Positions 27,101 to 34,722 of a stretch of 64,000 nucleotides of DNA are shown piece after piece (within the stretch, counting starts at the first letter, position 1; every line of letters begins with the position of its first letter). The DNA is from an uncultured Lachnospiraceae bacterium (GTDB taxonomy: Bacteria; Bacillota; Clostridia; Lachnospirales; Lachnospiraceae). Location: NCBI GenBank assembly GCA_910579395.1, contig CAJTUC010000002.1, positions 124,001 through 188,000 of the forward strand, in the 5' to 3' direction. The notes under the pieces were generated by a model that saw nothing but the letters and a program-made list of their open reading frames with translations, ran no database searches and had not been told where the DNA came from. A program made the translations under genes and the position numbers.

Positions 27101-28334
27101 GCGGGAAGATAAGGAAAGAGACAATCTGGAAATTGCACGAGACATTGAGATAAATATTTCAGATATTCTGGAAACGGCACAGGCAGAAGCAGCGATTGAG
27201 ACATCGACAATGGATATGAGCGCACTGGGCGGAAGCGGCATTACCGTTCAAATTAAAGGGCGTGAACTGGATACACTGCAGGAGATCGCAAGAGATGTTG
27301 CCGCAATCGTCGAAAGTGTGGAAGGAACTGTAGACGTATCCGATGGATTGGAAGAATCTACCGGGGAACTGCGAATCATAATTGACAGAAATAAAGCAAT
27401 CGAGCATGGGCTGACAGTTGCACAGATTTTTCAGCAGATACAGGCAAAGCTTGCGGATGCCACGAGCGCTACGACACTGGAAACAGAGATAGAAGAATAT
27501 GATGTGTATGTAAAAAATGCAAAGGATTTAGAGCTGACCAGAAATCTGGTCAAGGATTTGGAGATTGAGAGAAGCAAGCAGGACGGTACGAAAGATAAAA
27601 TCAAACTTTCCGATATTGCAGTCTTTGAAAGCACACAGGCCCCCAAATCGGTCAATCGTGTGGAACAGAGCCGTTATATCGGTGTGACCGCATCTGTTGC
27701 AGATGGTTATAATATCGGTTTTGTGTCCGGCGATGTGGAAAAAGCGCTGCAAAACTATGAAATGCCAAGCGGTTACAGCTTTACGATGAGCGGTGAGAAC
27801 GAAACGATAAATGAAGCGATGGAACAGGTCTATCTGATGCTGCTCCTTGCACTGATCTTCATGTATTTGATTATGGTGGCACAGTTTCAGTCTCTGCTTT
27901 CGCCTTTTATCATTATGTTCACGATTCCGCTTGCTTTTACGGGAGGCTTTATGGGACTTGTCATCAGCGGAAGCGAAGTGAGCGTTATCGCAATGATCGG
28001 TTTTGTCATGCTGTCGGGTATTATTGTTAATAACGGTATCGTCATCGTAGATTATATGAATCAGCTGCGCGCGGAAGGCATGGAAAAAAAGGAGGCCATT
28101 GTTACCGCCGGAAAAACGAGAATCCGTCCGGTCATGATGACAGCGCTGACAACGATTTTGGCATTGAGTACGATGGCGTTCAGCGATGATATGGGAGCGG
28201 ATATGTCGAAGCCGATGTCTGTTGTAACGATTGGCGGATTGATTTACGGTACACTGCTGACATTGATCGTTATTCCCTGTATTTATGATATTTTTACGAG
28301 GGACAGGAAAAAGAAAGAAGATTTGGAGAATTGA
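24150..28334 (+). CDS. RND-superfamily exporter with long coiled-coil insert
   Basis: A 1394-residue membrane transporter related to AcrB/HAE1-type pumps. One membrane helix at about residues 10-28 is followed by an extracytoplasmic porter region. About residues 205-560 are an unusually long insert made largely of heptad-like repeats (ADGKQEIYDGQAEL, LEDGKAEIAENKTKL and similar), interrupted by a hydrophobic, helix-rich middle, which should form a long coiled coil outside the membrane. Two clusters of membrane helices follow, near 690-890 and 1225-1385. The proton-relay position reads GMLVDNSIVVIENI. Classical AcrB-type pumps are about 1040 residues; the excess is the insert. The coiled coil may replace the separate periplasmic adaptor in this single-membrane organism. 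Substrate unknown. Confidence 0.88.
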   Translation: MLGKFSVKKPYTVLVAVILAIVLGVVSFTRMSTDLLPSISLPYVIVMTTYPGASPETVEMVVTQPVEASMATVSNIEGISSVSSENYSMVILEFAQSADMNAVSLEIRETLDQIKSYWDDSVGSPIIMKLNPDMLPIMIAAVGNTSMTDAEVSEMTQNVVLPELESIEGVASANATGLFEESVNVIIRQEKIDAINEQVFSSIDEEMKEAEQELADGKQEIYDGQAELADARTELEDSKQEIADSQQELDDSRVELEENKQKLEDGKAEIAENKTKLEDGKSELDNQKSEMTKKLAEAETEILTAKADLEAAKTHLTLEIASAQAAKEAAQAGITQIDDAVAQYDSAVATINMIDSLSLDVNNSLTEEQKLIISQLLPVDMSSMGDMEIIASVMAMKESLSGAIEAMGGAAGIEAMKAQREELVGTVTMQETMIAALEEQLPTIEDNIDKLDNALVELYQGNLTAAIEFANAQTVISIGELQITTAETQLEASEKQLEAGEEQIEAGQEQLDAALEQLKDGEEQLNETAEQLTDALQQILDGEEDLEEARENAYDQADMNGILTVDTVKSLLAAQNFSMPAGYVTEEGIDYLVRVGDKPEDIEALKKMPLINTEMDGVDIITLGDVADVFMTDNSGDIYANVNGAPGIMVTIQKQTGYSTGDVSDRILDKFEQLKAENEDLILITLMDQGIYIDFIMDSIINNVLFGAVLAVLILILFLKDWRPTTVVACSIPISLITAVVCMYFSGITLNVISLSGLALGVGMLVDNSIVVIENIYRMRSEGYSAKEAAVKGAGEVAGAIIASTLTTVCVFLPIVFTEGITRQLFVDMGLTIAYSLFASLLIAMTVVPAMAAGMLSRAREQKEGKFFGGLMKFYEKILRLSLRFKPIVLLLVIVLLIVSMKASFAKGTAFMPDMDSTQISMTLTLPKDTPLAETAEVTDRVVEKLMEMDEVVDVGAMASTSNMGMLTGGGNSSTNVTSLYISLREDKERDNLEIARDIEINISDILETAQAEAAIETSTMDMSALGGSGITVQIKGRELDTLQEIARDVAAIVESVEGTVDVSDGLEESTGELRIIIDRNKAIEHGLTVAQIFQQIQAKLADATSATTLETEIEEYDVYVKNAKDLELTRNLVKDLEIERSKQDGTKDKIKLSDIAVFESTQAPKSVNRVEQSRYIGVTASVADGYNIGFVSGDVEKALQNYEMPSGYSFTMSGENETINEAMEQVYLMLLLALIFMYLIMVAQFQSLLSPFIIMFTIPLAFTGGFMGLVISGSEVSVIAMIGFVMLSGIIVNNGIVIVDYMNQLRAEGMEKKEAIVTAGKTRIRPVMMTALTTILALSTMAFSDDMGADMSKPMSVVTIGGLIYGTLLTLIVIPCIYDIFTRDRKKKEDLEN

Positions 28335-28365
28335 TTATTTTTGGAATGAAAGTGTGAAGAGTTTG

Positions 28366-28382
28366 TGCCGCCGCAGGCGGCA
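28366..28382. repeat. Short GC-rich hairpin module
   Basis: TGCCGCC-GCA-GGCGGCA between the RND gene and its regulator. The same TTTGTGCCGCC ... GGCGGCAT module occurs at 63319-63336, with GTGTGAAGAG also close by at both sites. Confidence 0.6.
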
Positions 28383-28402
28383 TGAAGAAAGGTTTAATAG
28401 AA

Positions 28403-29047
28403 ATGAGTAAAGTAAAAGATAATGCGGGGGCGGAATGTCCGCCGAAAGTGAAAGCGATTTATCAGGCAGTATTTGAGCTGTTCGAAGAGGGAACGGACCT
28501 GAACAGCCTTACGGTGTCGGAAATAACGAAAAAAGCCGGCATAGGAAAAGGTACCGCTTATGAGTATTTTTCCGATAAAGAAGAAATGATCGCCAGGGCG
28601 ATTTTTTACAATGTGGAAATGTTCTGTCAGAAGATTTGTAAAGGCATAGACCGGGAAAAGGACCTGCCTGATAAAGTGAATTATGTGCTTTGTGCGATGG
28701 AGCAGCAGATCCCGAATACGAATTGTCTGTTTCGTCTTGTTCATATTATATCCGGCAATGCTGTTACGAGCAGACGCTTTCGTGAAGTGGTAGAGCAACA
28801 GAGGCTATTCGGGGAAAAGCCGGTGGAAAGCGTTGCGAAGCAGGTGTTAAAGGATGTATTCAATGAAAAGAAAACGCTTTCTCAGGAAAAGAAGAATTAC
28901 CTGTTAATGAGCGTTTATTCCAAAGTATTGAGTTATGGTATGTTTTTAAGTGAGAATCAGTATGGTTCGGCAGAACAGAAAGATGCCATGCGCAGTCTGA
29001 TCTGCCGGGGAATCTGTAAAGAAGTAGATGAAATAGAGGATTTGTAA
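28403..29047 (+). CDS. TetR-family transcriptional regulator
   Basis: A 214-residue repressor-type protein. The N-terminal helix-turn-helix is LTVSEITKKAGIGKGTAYEYFSDKEEM (about residues 32-60), the classical TetR signature; the rest is the helical ligand-binding domain. It starts 68 bases after the RND exporter and probably controls it through the palindrome at 24111. ATG 28403 is supported by an AAAGG 10 bases upstream; an ATG at 28382 lies before that site. Confidence 0.9.
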   Translation: MSKVKDNAGAECPPKVKAIYQAVFELFEEGTDLNSLTVSEITKKAGIGKGTAYEYFSDKEEMIARAIFYNVEMFCQKICKGIDREKDLPDKVNYVLCAMEQQIPNTNCLFRLVHIISGNAVTSRRFREVVEQQRLFGEKPVESVAKQVLKDVFNEKKTLSQEKKNYLLMSVYSKVLSYGMFLSENQYGSAEQKDAMRSLICRGICKEVDEIEDL

Positions 29048-29051
29048 CATA

Positions 29052-29107
29052 TTGACTTTGTGGGTGTAATATGTTATTCTCTAATTGTTCTATATAGAAT
29101 TGTTCTA
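29052..29107 (+). promoter_or_regulatory. Promoter and operator of the MarR gene
   Basis: TTGACT at 29052-29057, a 17-bp spacer and TATTCT at 29075-29080. Just downstream is the palindrome TTCTATATAGAA (29088-29099) embedded in two direct copies of AATTGTTCTA (29083-29092 and 29098-29107). The position over the transcription start suggests autorepression by the MarR protein. Confidence 0.65.
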
Positions 29108-29126
29108 ATAAGAAATGAGGTGCATT

Positions 29127-29573
29127 GTGGAAACAAAAGGCGGGTTTTATATTACCCAGATAAAACAGCTTCAGGACAGGATATTTGAAAAATTGTTGAT
29201 TGAAAACGGTATTGAAATAAGCAGCGGACAGGGGCGGATTTTATTTGTTCTCTGGAAAGAAGACCATCTTACGGTCAGCGAAATCAGCCGTCAGACATCG
29301 CTTGCCAAAAATACAGTTTCCATCGTAATCGACGGGATGGTCCAGAAGGGCCTTCTGGAAAGAACGATTAACCCGGAGAACCGCCGTCAGACAATCATAT
29401 CGCTTACAGAATACGCTAAGTCCATGCGGGAAAAGTACGAAGCGGTATCGGAACAGATGGGGGTTCTTTTCTATCAGGGTTTTTCGGAAAAAGAGTTGAA
29501 GGAATTTGAAGGATATCTTGTTCGGATACGGGATACTCTGGCAGAATATGAAGAAAATTTCCCTCTGCACTGA
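29127..29573 (+). CDS. MarR-family transcriptional regulator
   Basis: A 148-residue winged-helix regulator. The DNA-binding part reads LTVSEISRQTSLAKNTVSIVIDGMVQKGLLERTINPENRRQ in sections typical of MarR, with the basic wing at ENRRQT. GTG 29127 is chosen because GAGG at 29117-29120 precedes it by 6 bases; an ATG at 29115 overlaps that site. It is followed by a flavin-barrel protein and probably controls it together with itself. Confidence 0.88.
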   Translation: METKGGFYITQIKQLQDRIFEKLLIENGIEISSGQGRILFVLWKEDHLTVSEISRQTSLAKNTVSIVIDGMVQKGLLERTINPENRRQTIISLTEYAKSMREKYEAVSEQMGVLFYQGFSEKELKEFEGYLVRIRDTLAEYEENFPLH

Positions 29574-29619
29574 AGAATGTTGAGTAGATTGGTTTTCTGC
29601 AGACGAGGAGGAACAGAAA

Positions 29620-30042
29620 ATGGTAACGAAAGAGTATATTTATGAATTTATAAAAAAACAGAAGACAGCATTTATTGCCTCTGTGGATGAGGACGGTTTT
29701 CCAAATATCAAGGCGATGTTTATACCGCGTAAAATGGAAGGAAATTGCTTTTATTTTTCAACGAATACTTCTTCCATACGTACGCAGCAGTACATGAAAA
29801 ATCCAAAGGCGAGTATTTATTTTTACAAACGGGGGCGTTTTGTCTATGAGGGCATTATGCTGGTCGGTACAATGGAAGCTTTACAGGATAAGGAAATAAA
29901 GAAGGAAATCTGGCAGCCCGGAGATACGATATATTATAAGCAGGGTGTGAACGATCCGGATTACTGTGTGTTGAAATTTACTGCGGTAAAGGGAAGACAC
30001 TACTGTGATCTGCAATCTGAGAGTTTTGTTTTGGAGGATTAA
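29620..30042 (+). CDS. Pyridoxamine 5'-phosphate oxidase-like flavin-binding protein
   Basis: A 140-residue FMN-binding split-barrel protein (FIASVDEDGFPNIKAMFIPR ... FYFSTNTSSIRTQQYMKNPKASIYFY). Members include general stress proteins and small flavin or F420 reductases. The true PdxH enzyme is longer and has other phosphate-binding residues, so a pyridoxal-making role is unlikely. GAGGAGG at 29605 is the ribosome-binding site. Probably co-transcribed with the MarR gene. Confidence 0.82.
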   Translation: MVTKEYIYEFIKKQKTAFIASVDEDGFPNIKAMFIPRKMEGNCFYFSTNTSSIRTQQYMKNPKASIYFYKRGRFVYEGIMLVGTMEALQDKEIKKEIWQPGDTIYYKQGVNDPDYCVLKFTAVKGRHYCDLQSESFVLED

Positions 30043-30071
30043 AATGGTGAGGAATCGGATAGTTTAAAGGC

Positions 30072-30110
30072 GTTCCCAGTGAAGAGTTTTTCTTTGCTGG
30101 GAAACTTTTT
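30072..30110 (+). terminator. Terminator after the flavin-barrel gene
   Basis: GTTCCCAG pairs with CTGGGAAAC (one bulged base), then TTTTT. The remaining spacer to 30331 is A/T-rich with no recognisable feature. Confidence 0.65.
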
Positions 30111-30331
30111 CTTGCATTTTTTTGTACGATTCTATATAATATATTCATCTCATATAAAATCTGTGTGAGTCTTATATTTCATCAGAAATAAGCGTCGTAT
30201 TTTCTGATACGATAGAAAAACCCAAAGAAGATTTGAAAAAGTTGGAAAATAACAGGTGGAGAATTTCGTAAATCAATTTTCTGTTTTGTAGTCGAATTTT
30301 CCGATATGTTATTTTTCGGAAGAGAGGAAAA

Positions 30332-31429
30332 ATGAGCAGACAAAAGAAGTTGGAGAAGGAAAAAAAACAGCAGAAGGAGCCGAAACAAATACGGAACAGT
30401 AAAGTGCATGACAGCAGCAGTAAACTTATTTTTGGAAATGCGGAACTGTGTTCTCAGTTTCTGAGAAATTACATGGATATGCCGATTCTGTGTAATATTC
30501 GGGCGGAAGATATCGAGGACGTATCAGAACGTTATATACCAATGTTTACGGAAGAAAGAAATTCTGATACGGTAAAACGAATAAAAATAACCGAAAAAGA
30601 TACATTTTACTTCATTTCTCTTATTGAACATAAGACAAAAGTAGATTACAATGTAAGTATGCAGCTACTCCGATATATGGTTTATATATGGGAAGATTAT
30701 GAAAAAGAAATGGAAAGGCAGCATAAGGGAATCAGCAGAACAAAGGGCTTTCGGTATCCGCCGATTCTGCCTGTTGTATATTATGAGGGAAAAGAGTATT
30801 GGAGCGCATCCGGCAATTTTAAGGAGCGAATATTGTTCAACAAGGCATTTGAACCGTTTACACCCGGATTCTTTTATAAGTTGATTCAGTTAAATTCTTA
30901 TAGCATAGAAGAATTGTTTGAAAAGAATGATGAACTTTCACTTGTCATGTTGCTTAATCGAATTCAGAATATGGAAGAATTTCGGGAGTTGAATATACCG
31001 AAAGATTATTTAAAAAATATCTCGGAGCATGGTACAGATGAAACCCTGAATATTATTGGGAAAGTAATTGCGGCTATGTTACGACATCTTCAGGTTTCGG
31101 AGGAAGAAATAGCAGATTTTACCGGGCAGGTGAAGGAGAAAAAAATGAGTGAACTGTTTGAAAATTTCAAGGGTTACAATCTACCGGAGGCCAGGAAAAA
31201 AGCGAGAGAAGCGGGAAGGGAAGAAGGACGAAAAGAAGGGGAGGAGTATTTTTTGATCAGAATGGTTTGTAAAATGCTTAGAAAAGGAAAAGCGATAGCG
31301 GAAATATTAGAAGACTGGGAAGAAGAACGTTCGATCATAGAGGAAATTTATCGTGCTGCACAGTCATTTGCACCGAACTATGATGTAGAAGAAGTCAGAA
31401 AAGCCATGAAGCATAGGGCAGAAAATTAA
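30332..31429 (+). CDS. Rpn/PD-(D/E)XK-family nuclease, transposase_31-like
   Basis: A 365-residue protein of the Rpn family (recombination-promoting nucleases, once annotated as putative transposases). It has a Lys-rich N terminus, the conserved start SKLIFGNAELCSQFLRNYM and the nuclease core FYFISLIEHKTKVDYNVSMQLLRY, in which E-x-K (EHK) fits the PD-(D/E)XK active site. The C-terminal third has a Lys/Arg/Glu-rich linker (ARKKAREAGREEGRKEG). Members cut DNA in a Ca2+- or Mg2+-dependent manner in vitro and often vary between strains. No terminal repeats surround it, so it is not itself a mobile element here. Confidence 0.85.
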   Translation: MSRQKKLEKEKKQQKEPKQIRNSKVHDSSSKLIFGNAELCSQFLRNYMDMPILCNIRAEDIEDVSERYIPMFTEERNSDTVKRIKITEKDTFYFISLIEHKTKVDYNVSMQLLRYMVYIWEDYEKEMERQHKGISRTKGFRYPPILPVVYYEGKEYWSASGNFKERILFNKAFEPFTPGFFYKLIQLNSYSIEELFEKNDELSLVMLLNRIQNMEEFRELNIPKDYLKNISEHGTDETLNIIGKVIAAMLRHLQVSEEEIADFTGQVKEKKMSELFENFKGYNLPEARKKAREAGREEGRKEGEEYFLIRMVCKMLRKGKAIAEILEDWEEERSIIEEIYRAAQSFAPNYDVEEVRKAMKHRAEN

Positions 31430-31445
31430 TCAGGCCCAGAAAATC

Positions 31446-31475
31446 GAAGAGCGCAGTTTAAAAACTGCGCTCTTC
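31446..31475. terminator. Convergent terminator overlapping the cotH stop codon
   Basis: Perfect 14-bp arms GAAGAGCGCAGTTT and AAACTGCGCTCTTC with a 2-base centre. The minus-strand stop codon of the CotH gene (31458-31460) lies in the loop, so the last codons encode the stem. It can serve both converging genes, although T runs are short. Confidence 0.7.
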
Positions 31476-33149
31476 AGAAATATTCGGCTCCATCCGTTTA
31501 TCCATGGCGCCCATAGCTGAAATGGAAAGGTGGCTGCCATCGATTAGGGAAGAATCGTCCTGGGCCTGTTCGGTATCTGTAGAGGGAATAGAATCATTTA
31601 ACTGTCCGCTTATGCTTTTGGCGCGCAGGATACAGAATTCTTTTAAAGTGGCAGCGCCTTCCTGAAATTCCTGATAGGTACAGAATTTTGTCGGATCTTT
31701 TTCTACATAAGGCGAGATCATTTCCGATAGAGAGTCAATCATATCTGTAAAATAGCCGCTGTCAAAGTATTCGGAAATAAATTCCGAAAAATAGTGGTGG
31801 TATTGTTCTACATATTCTTCGTTGTTGAATATCCATGCGAGCATCGGTCTGGAATCAATGGTTCCGCCGGAAACCGGCGTATCAATTGTATAGTTGATCA
31901 GCGCCGTAGCATCGGATTCTGACCTGAATCCGCCAAAAGCAAGGTTGTAATCCCATGGAATCATGGATAGCTGTCCGTCTTTTTCATACAAATAATAATT
32001 ATGTATCATGGAGCCGGTATAGCTGTCGAAATTCAGAACAAAGTTATGAACTACGAAATAGCGGATAACTGCATCCATATCGACGGTATCAGCGATATTT
32101 TCACCTTCATTCAGCTGTTTCAGGGAAGCAATCAGGCGGTCTTTATCGCTGGTTGTTATATTCGTTTTGGCATTTTCAAAAATGTTGGAATAACTGTTAT
32201 ATTCGTCATCTGTATAGATAAGGGAGACATCGTTGGTGCCCATGACGTTATCTTTAGCGCCGGGCATCATACCGCCAAATTCATCAGGCGGCATCATATT
32301 GCCATATTCGGAAGGTTTCCGGCCATCAAATTCATTTTCATTCTCGTCTGGTAAATCAGGGTTATCAGACATATCGGTTGGGCCAGAGCGGTCAGGTCTT
32401 TCAGGCATATCGGTTGAGCCAGAGCGGTCAGGCCTATCTGGCATATCAGTTCTATCGTGCGGAGGAAAGTTTTCCTGTTCATCGAATTTTTCCTGATCAA
32501 AATTTCTTCCGTTACCGCGGCCGCCGCCCATTGTCGTGCTGTCCGGTTTATAGAGTTCACCATAATCGCTGCCATAACAGCGTTGTAAAAAGGATTCTTC
32601 AACGGCTTCGACAGCGAGGTATAGTCCCCAGTCTTTACCGTTTACCGTTATGTAGGCGTAGCTGCAGAGCGGAGCATTTACATCAAAGGAAGACATGAGC
32701 GTATAAGTAAGATAGTCCTTCATATAAGTGTTATCCTGAATGATATTATTCAGGCAGAGTTTATCCAGCCCATAGTAAGTATTAGCATTGTCATAATGGT
32801 CGAATTCTATTTTAAAGCTGTACCGGTCATTTCCGTAATTGGCGACCGAAGTAAGGGAAGTATTGCCTTTTGCCCGAATCCCAACGTTTCTATATACATC
32901 GCCGTCGATGATGACCGTACAATCCACATATTTTTCATCCGTGCAGTTTTCGAGAAAAGAATCCCAGTCATCCATAACGATGTCAATCGTATGCACGGTC
33001 CCGGTATTGAACAGCCGGGATTCATAGCCTACGGCTGCGCTGACCGTCAACACTTCCGATTGTGTTATATTGGATAAAAGAAAAGTAATGAGCAAAGCGA
33101 AAATGAGCGCGATACAGCAGATTTTGTCGATATGTTTACTTGCTGACAT
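31458..33149 (-). CDS. CotH-family protein kinase-like, membrane-anchored
   Basis: A 563-residue protein with one N-terminal membrane helix (IALIFALLITFLLSNI) and an outside CotH domain. Recognisable CotH parts are VGIRAKGNTSL, the DKLCLNNIIQDNTYMKDYL region and MIPWDYNLAFGG near residue 400. CotH proteins are atypical kinases, known in Bacillus to phosphorylate spore coat proteins; others are surface proteins. Between residues about 225 and 280 is a low-complexity linker with repeats of DMPxRPDRSG. It is the last gene of a three-gene operon with DUF4956 and VTC proteins, a frequent combination whose joint role is not known to me. GGAG lies 7 bases before the ATG. Confidence 0.85.
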   Translation of the reverse strand: MSASKHIDKICCIALIFALLITFLLSNITQSEVLTVSAAVGYESRLFNTGTVHTIDIVMDDWDSFLENCTDEKYVDCTVIIDGDVYRNVGIRAKGNTSLTSVANYGNDRYSFKIEFDHYDNANTYYGLDKLCLNNIIQDNTYMKDYLTYTLMSSFDVNAPLCSYAYITVNGKDWGLYLAVEAVEESFLQRCYGSDYGELYKPDSTTMGGGRGNGRNFDQEKFDEQENFPPHDRTDMPDRPDRSGSTDMPERPDRSGPTDMSDNPDLPDENENEFDGRKPSEYGNMMPPDEFGGMMPGAKDNVMGTNDVSLIYTDDEYNSYSNIFENAKTNITTSDKDRLIASLKQLNEGENIADTVDMDAVIRYFVVHNFVLNFDSYTGSMIHNYYLYEKDGQLSMIPWDYNLAFGGFRSESDATALINYTIDTPVSGGTIDSRPMLAWIFNNEEYVEQYHHYFSEFISEYFDSGYFTDMIDSLSEMISPYVEKDPTKFCTYQEFQEGAATLKEFCILRAKSISGQLNDSIPSTDTEQAQDDSSLIDGSHLSISAMGAMDKRMEPNISEERSF

Positions 33150-33158
33150 GGCGGTCTC

Positions 33159-33830
33159 CTATCCCATGTAGTCACCGTTATAGCTGACCAGTACGGCGCT
33201 GTTGATACCATCCATTTCGGAGAGCGTATTGATAAAGTCTGTATTTTCTTTTTTCAGTCGAATATCCAGATTTAATTCAATGGCCCCTTTTCTTGCAGTT
33301 TTGCTTTTTACAACAACGCGCTTGACCTTCTCTTTCAGAAAAGCGAACGCTTTAAGTTCGCTTTCATGATCCGTACAATCGATAACAATGATATAAGGAT
33401 TGGTATGCGGTCTCCGATTCACAAATAGAAGCAGGAAAATGCCGATAAAGAGACTGCCGATCACGGCCAAAGGAATCAGGCCTGCGGCCAGAACAATGCC
33501 TACGGCAATGGACCAGAATAAAAAAGCAATATCCAGAGGCTCTTTTATCGCGGTACGGAAACGGACAATAGACAGAGCGCCGACCATACCGAGGGAAAGC
33601 ACGACATTAGATGTCACAGCAAGAATAACCAGCGTTGTGATCATCGTCAGGGCTACCAGCGTAACGGCGAAGCTGGAGGAATACATAACGCCGGAAAAAG
33701 TCTTTTTATAGACAAAAAAGATAAAAAGACCAAGGCAGAAAGCCAGTACTAACGCTGTCAACGTGTCAAAGATGCTGACGCCGGTAACATTCTCCAGAAA
33801 ATTTGATTTAAAAATGTCGTTAAAAGTCAT
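33159..33830 (-). CDS. DUF4956 membrane protein
   Basis: A 223-residue membrane protein with about four membrane helices in the first 145 residues (ALVLAFCLGLFIFFVY, FAVTLVALTMITTLVILAV, LDIAFLFWSIAVGIVLAAG, IGSLFIGIFLLLFV) and a C-terminal soluble alpha/beta part. The signature SLGMVGALSIVRFRTAIKEP is typical of DUF4956. ATG 33830 has an AAGGAG at 9 bases; a longer frame running back into the VTC gene is rejected. It lies between VTC and CotH genes with small gaps, so one operon. Confidence 0.88.
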   Translation of the reverse strand: MTFNDIFKSNFLENVTGVSIFDTLTALVLAFCLGLFIFFVYKKTFSGVMYSSSFAVTLVALTMITTLVILAVTSNVVLSLGMVGALSIVRFRTAIKEPLDIAFLFWSIAVGIVLAAGLIPLAVIGSLFIGIFLLLFVNRRPHTNPYIIVIDCTDHESELKAFAFLKEKVKRVVVKSKTARKGAIELNLDIRLKKENTDFINTLSEMDGINSAVLVSYNGDYMG

Positions 33831-33867
33831 AATAAAGTCTCCTTTTTCAGAAATTGAATTAAATTGT

Positions 33868-34539
33868 TCAGTCGTACATGCGGCAGGCTGCATATTTGGA
33901 AAAAGCGGTACAGCGGCGGTTTTCCAGCTGTACGGCTTTACGGATGACATCCGGCAGCCAGGCATCCCATTTTACTTCCAGAATGACCGGTGCATCTTTG
34001 ATGGGAATCGTGGGGCAGTCGGGATTCAGAAAATCCGTGTGGGAAATGCCGGTCCGTATGTGGTGGTCGATGGTGATTCTGACATTGCCGGGCGGATATA
34101 TGTAAGGCTCCCGCGTGTAATCCACAATGGTTTTTGGCCGAAGTCCCTGTGCCGTTATTTTGGTATACAGTTCCTGTATGAGTGCATCCGGATGTTTCAA
34201 CATCCAGTCATAATGACCGTTTACGATTTCCTGTGCTTCTTCTTTTGTCAAAAGCGTACTTGTTTTATTGCCGAGACTGCCTCTTTTATATTTCTTCTCC
34301 AGACGGATACAGGAAGTGTCTTCGTTATAATATCGGATACGGAATTTTTCGCGGATATTGACGCCGTCCAGCTTTTCACGCAGGGCTTTATCCGACAGGT
34401 TGTCAAAATAAAGGCTTCGGATTTCATAGCTGCCATTGATCGTATGCCTATCCGGCTGCGCGACCGCCCGAAGGCGCTGCCTTAGTGTGATCACGTCCGA
34501 TAAATTGATTTCATGCTTCCATTCATGTCGAAAATCCAT
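33868..34539 (-). CDS. VTC-domain (polyphosphate polymerase-like) protein
   Basis: A 223-residue protein with the VTC domain, a tunnel-fold domain that in yeast Vtc4 makes polyphosphate from ATP. Visible features: start FRHEWKHEINLSD, the basic pattern FRIRYYNEDTSCIRLEKKYK, and ILEVKWDAWLPDVI with the acidic metal ligand. It is cytoplasmic; the membrane partner is probably the DUF4956 protein encoded 37 bases downstream. Whether it makes polyphosphate or transfers nucleotides elsewhere is not known. Confidence 0.85.
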   Translation of the reverse strand: MDFRHEWKHEINLSDVITLRQRLRAVAQPDRHTINGSYEIRSLYFDNLSDKALREKLDGVNIREKFRIRYYNEDTSCIRLEKKYKRGSLGNKTSTLLTKEEAQEIVNGHYDWMLKHPDALIQELYTKITAQGLRPKTIVDYTREPYIYPPGNVRITIDHHIRTGISHTDFLNPDCPTIPIKDAPVILEVKWDAWLPDVIRKAVQLENRRCTAFSKYAACRMYD

Positions 34540-34631
34540 GCGGGTGTTTGGCTCCTTTCTGTAACATTTACCAGAATCATCATATGGTAAAAATATGAAG
34601 GGTCTGTGTTCAAAGAATGAAAAAAGTATGT

Positions 34632-34661
34632 AAAAAGAACGCCCGGAATATGGCGTTCTTT
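34632..34661 (-). terminator. Terminator after the Re-citrate-synthase-like gene
   Basis: AAGAACGCC/GGCGTTCTT hairpin with a T run on the minus strand. The same hairpin sequence recurs as a module in the composite repeats at 10378 and near 63278. Confidence 0.7.
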
Positions 34662-34722
34662 CAGAAAAGGATTTATTCCCGCGAGCAATGAGTCAAACGG
34701 CTGTGCTTGCACGGACAATTGA

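Noticed and set aside
30332..31429. The Rpn gene as part of an insertion sequence
   Set aside because: No terminal inverted repeats or flanking duplications were seen. The family is now regarded as nucleases rather than classical transposases.
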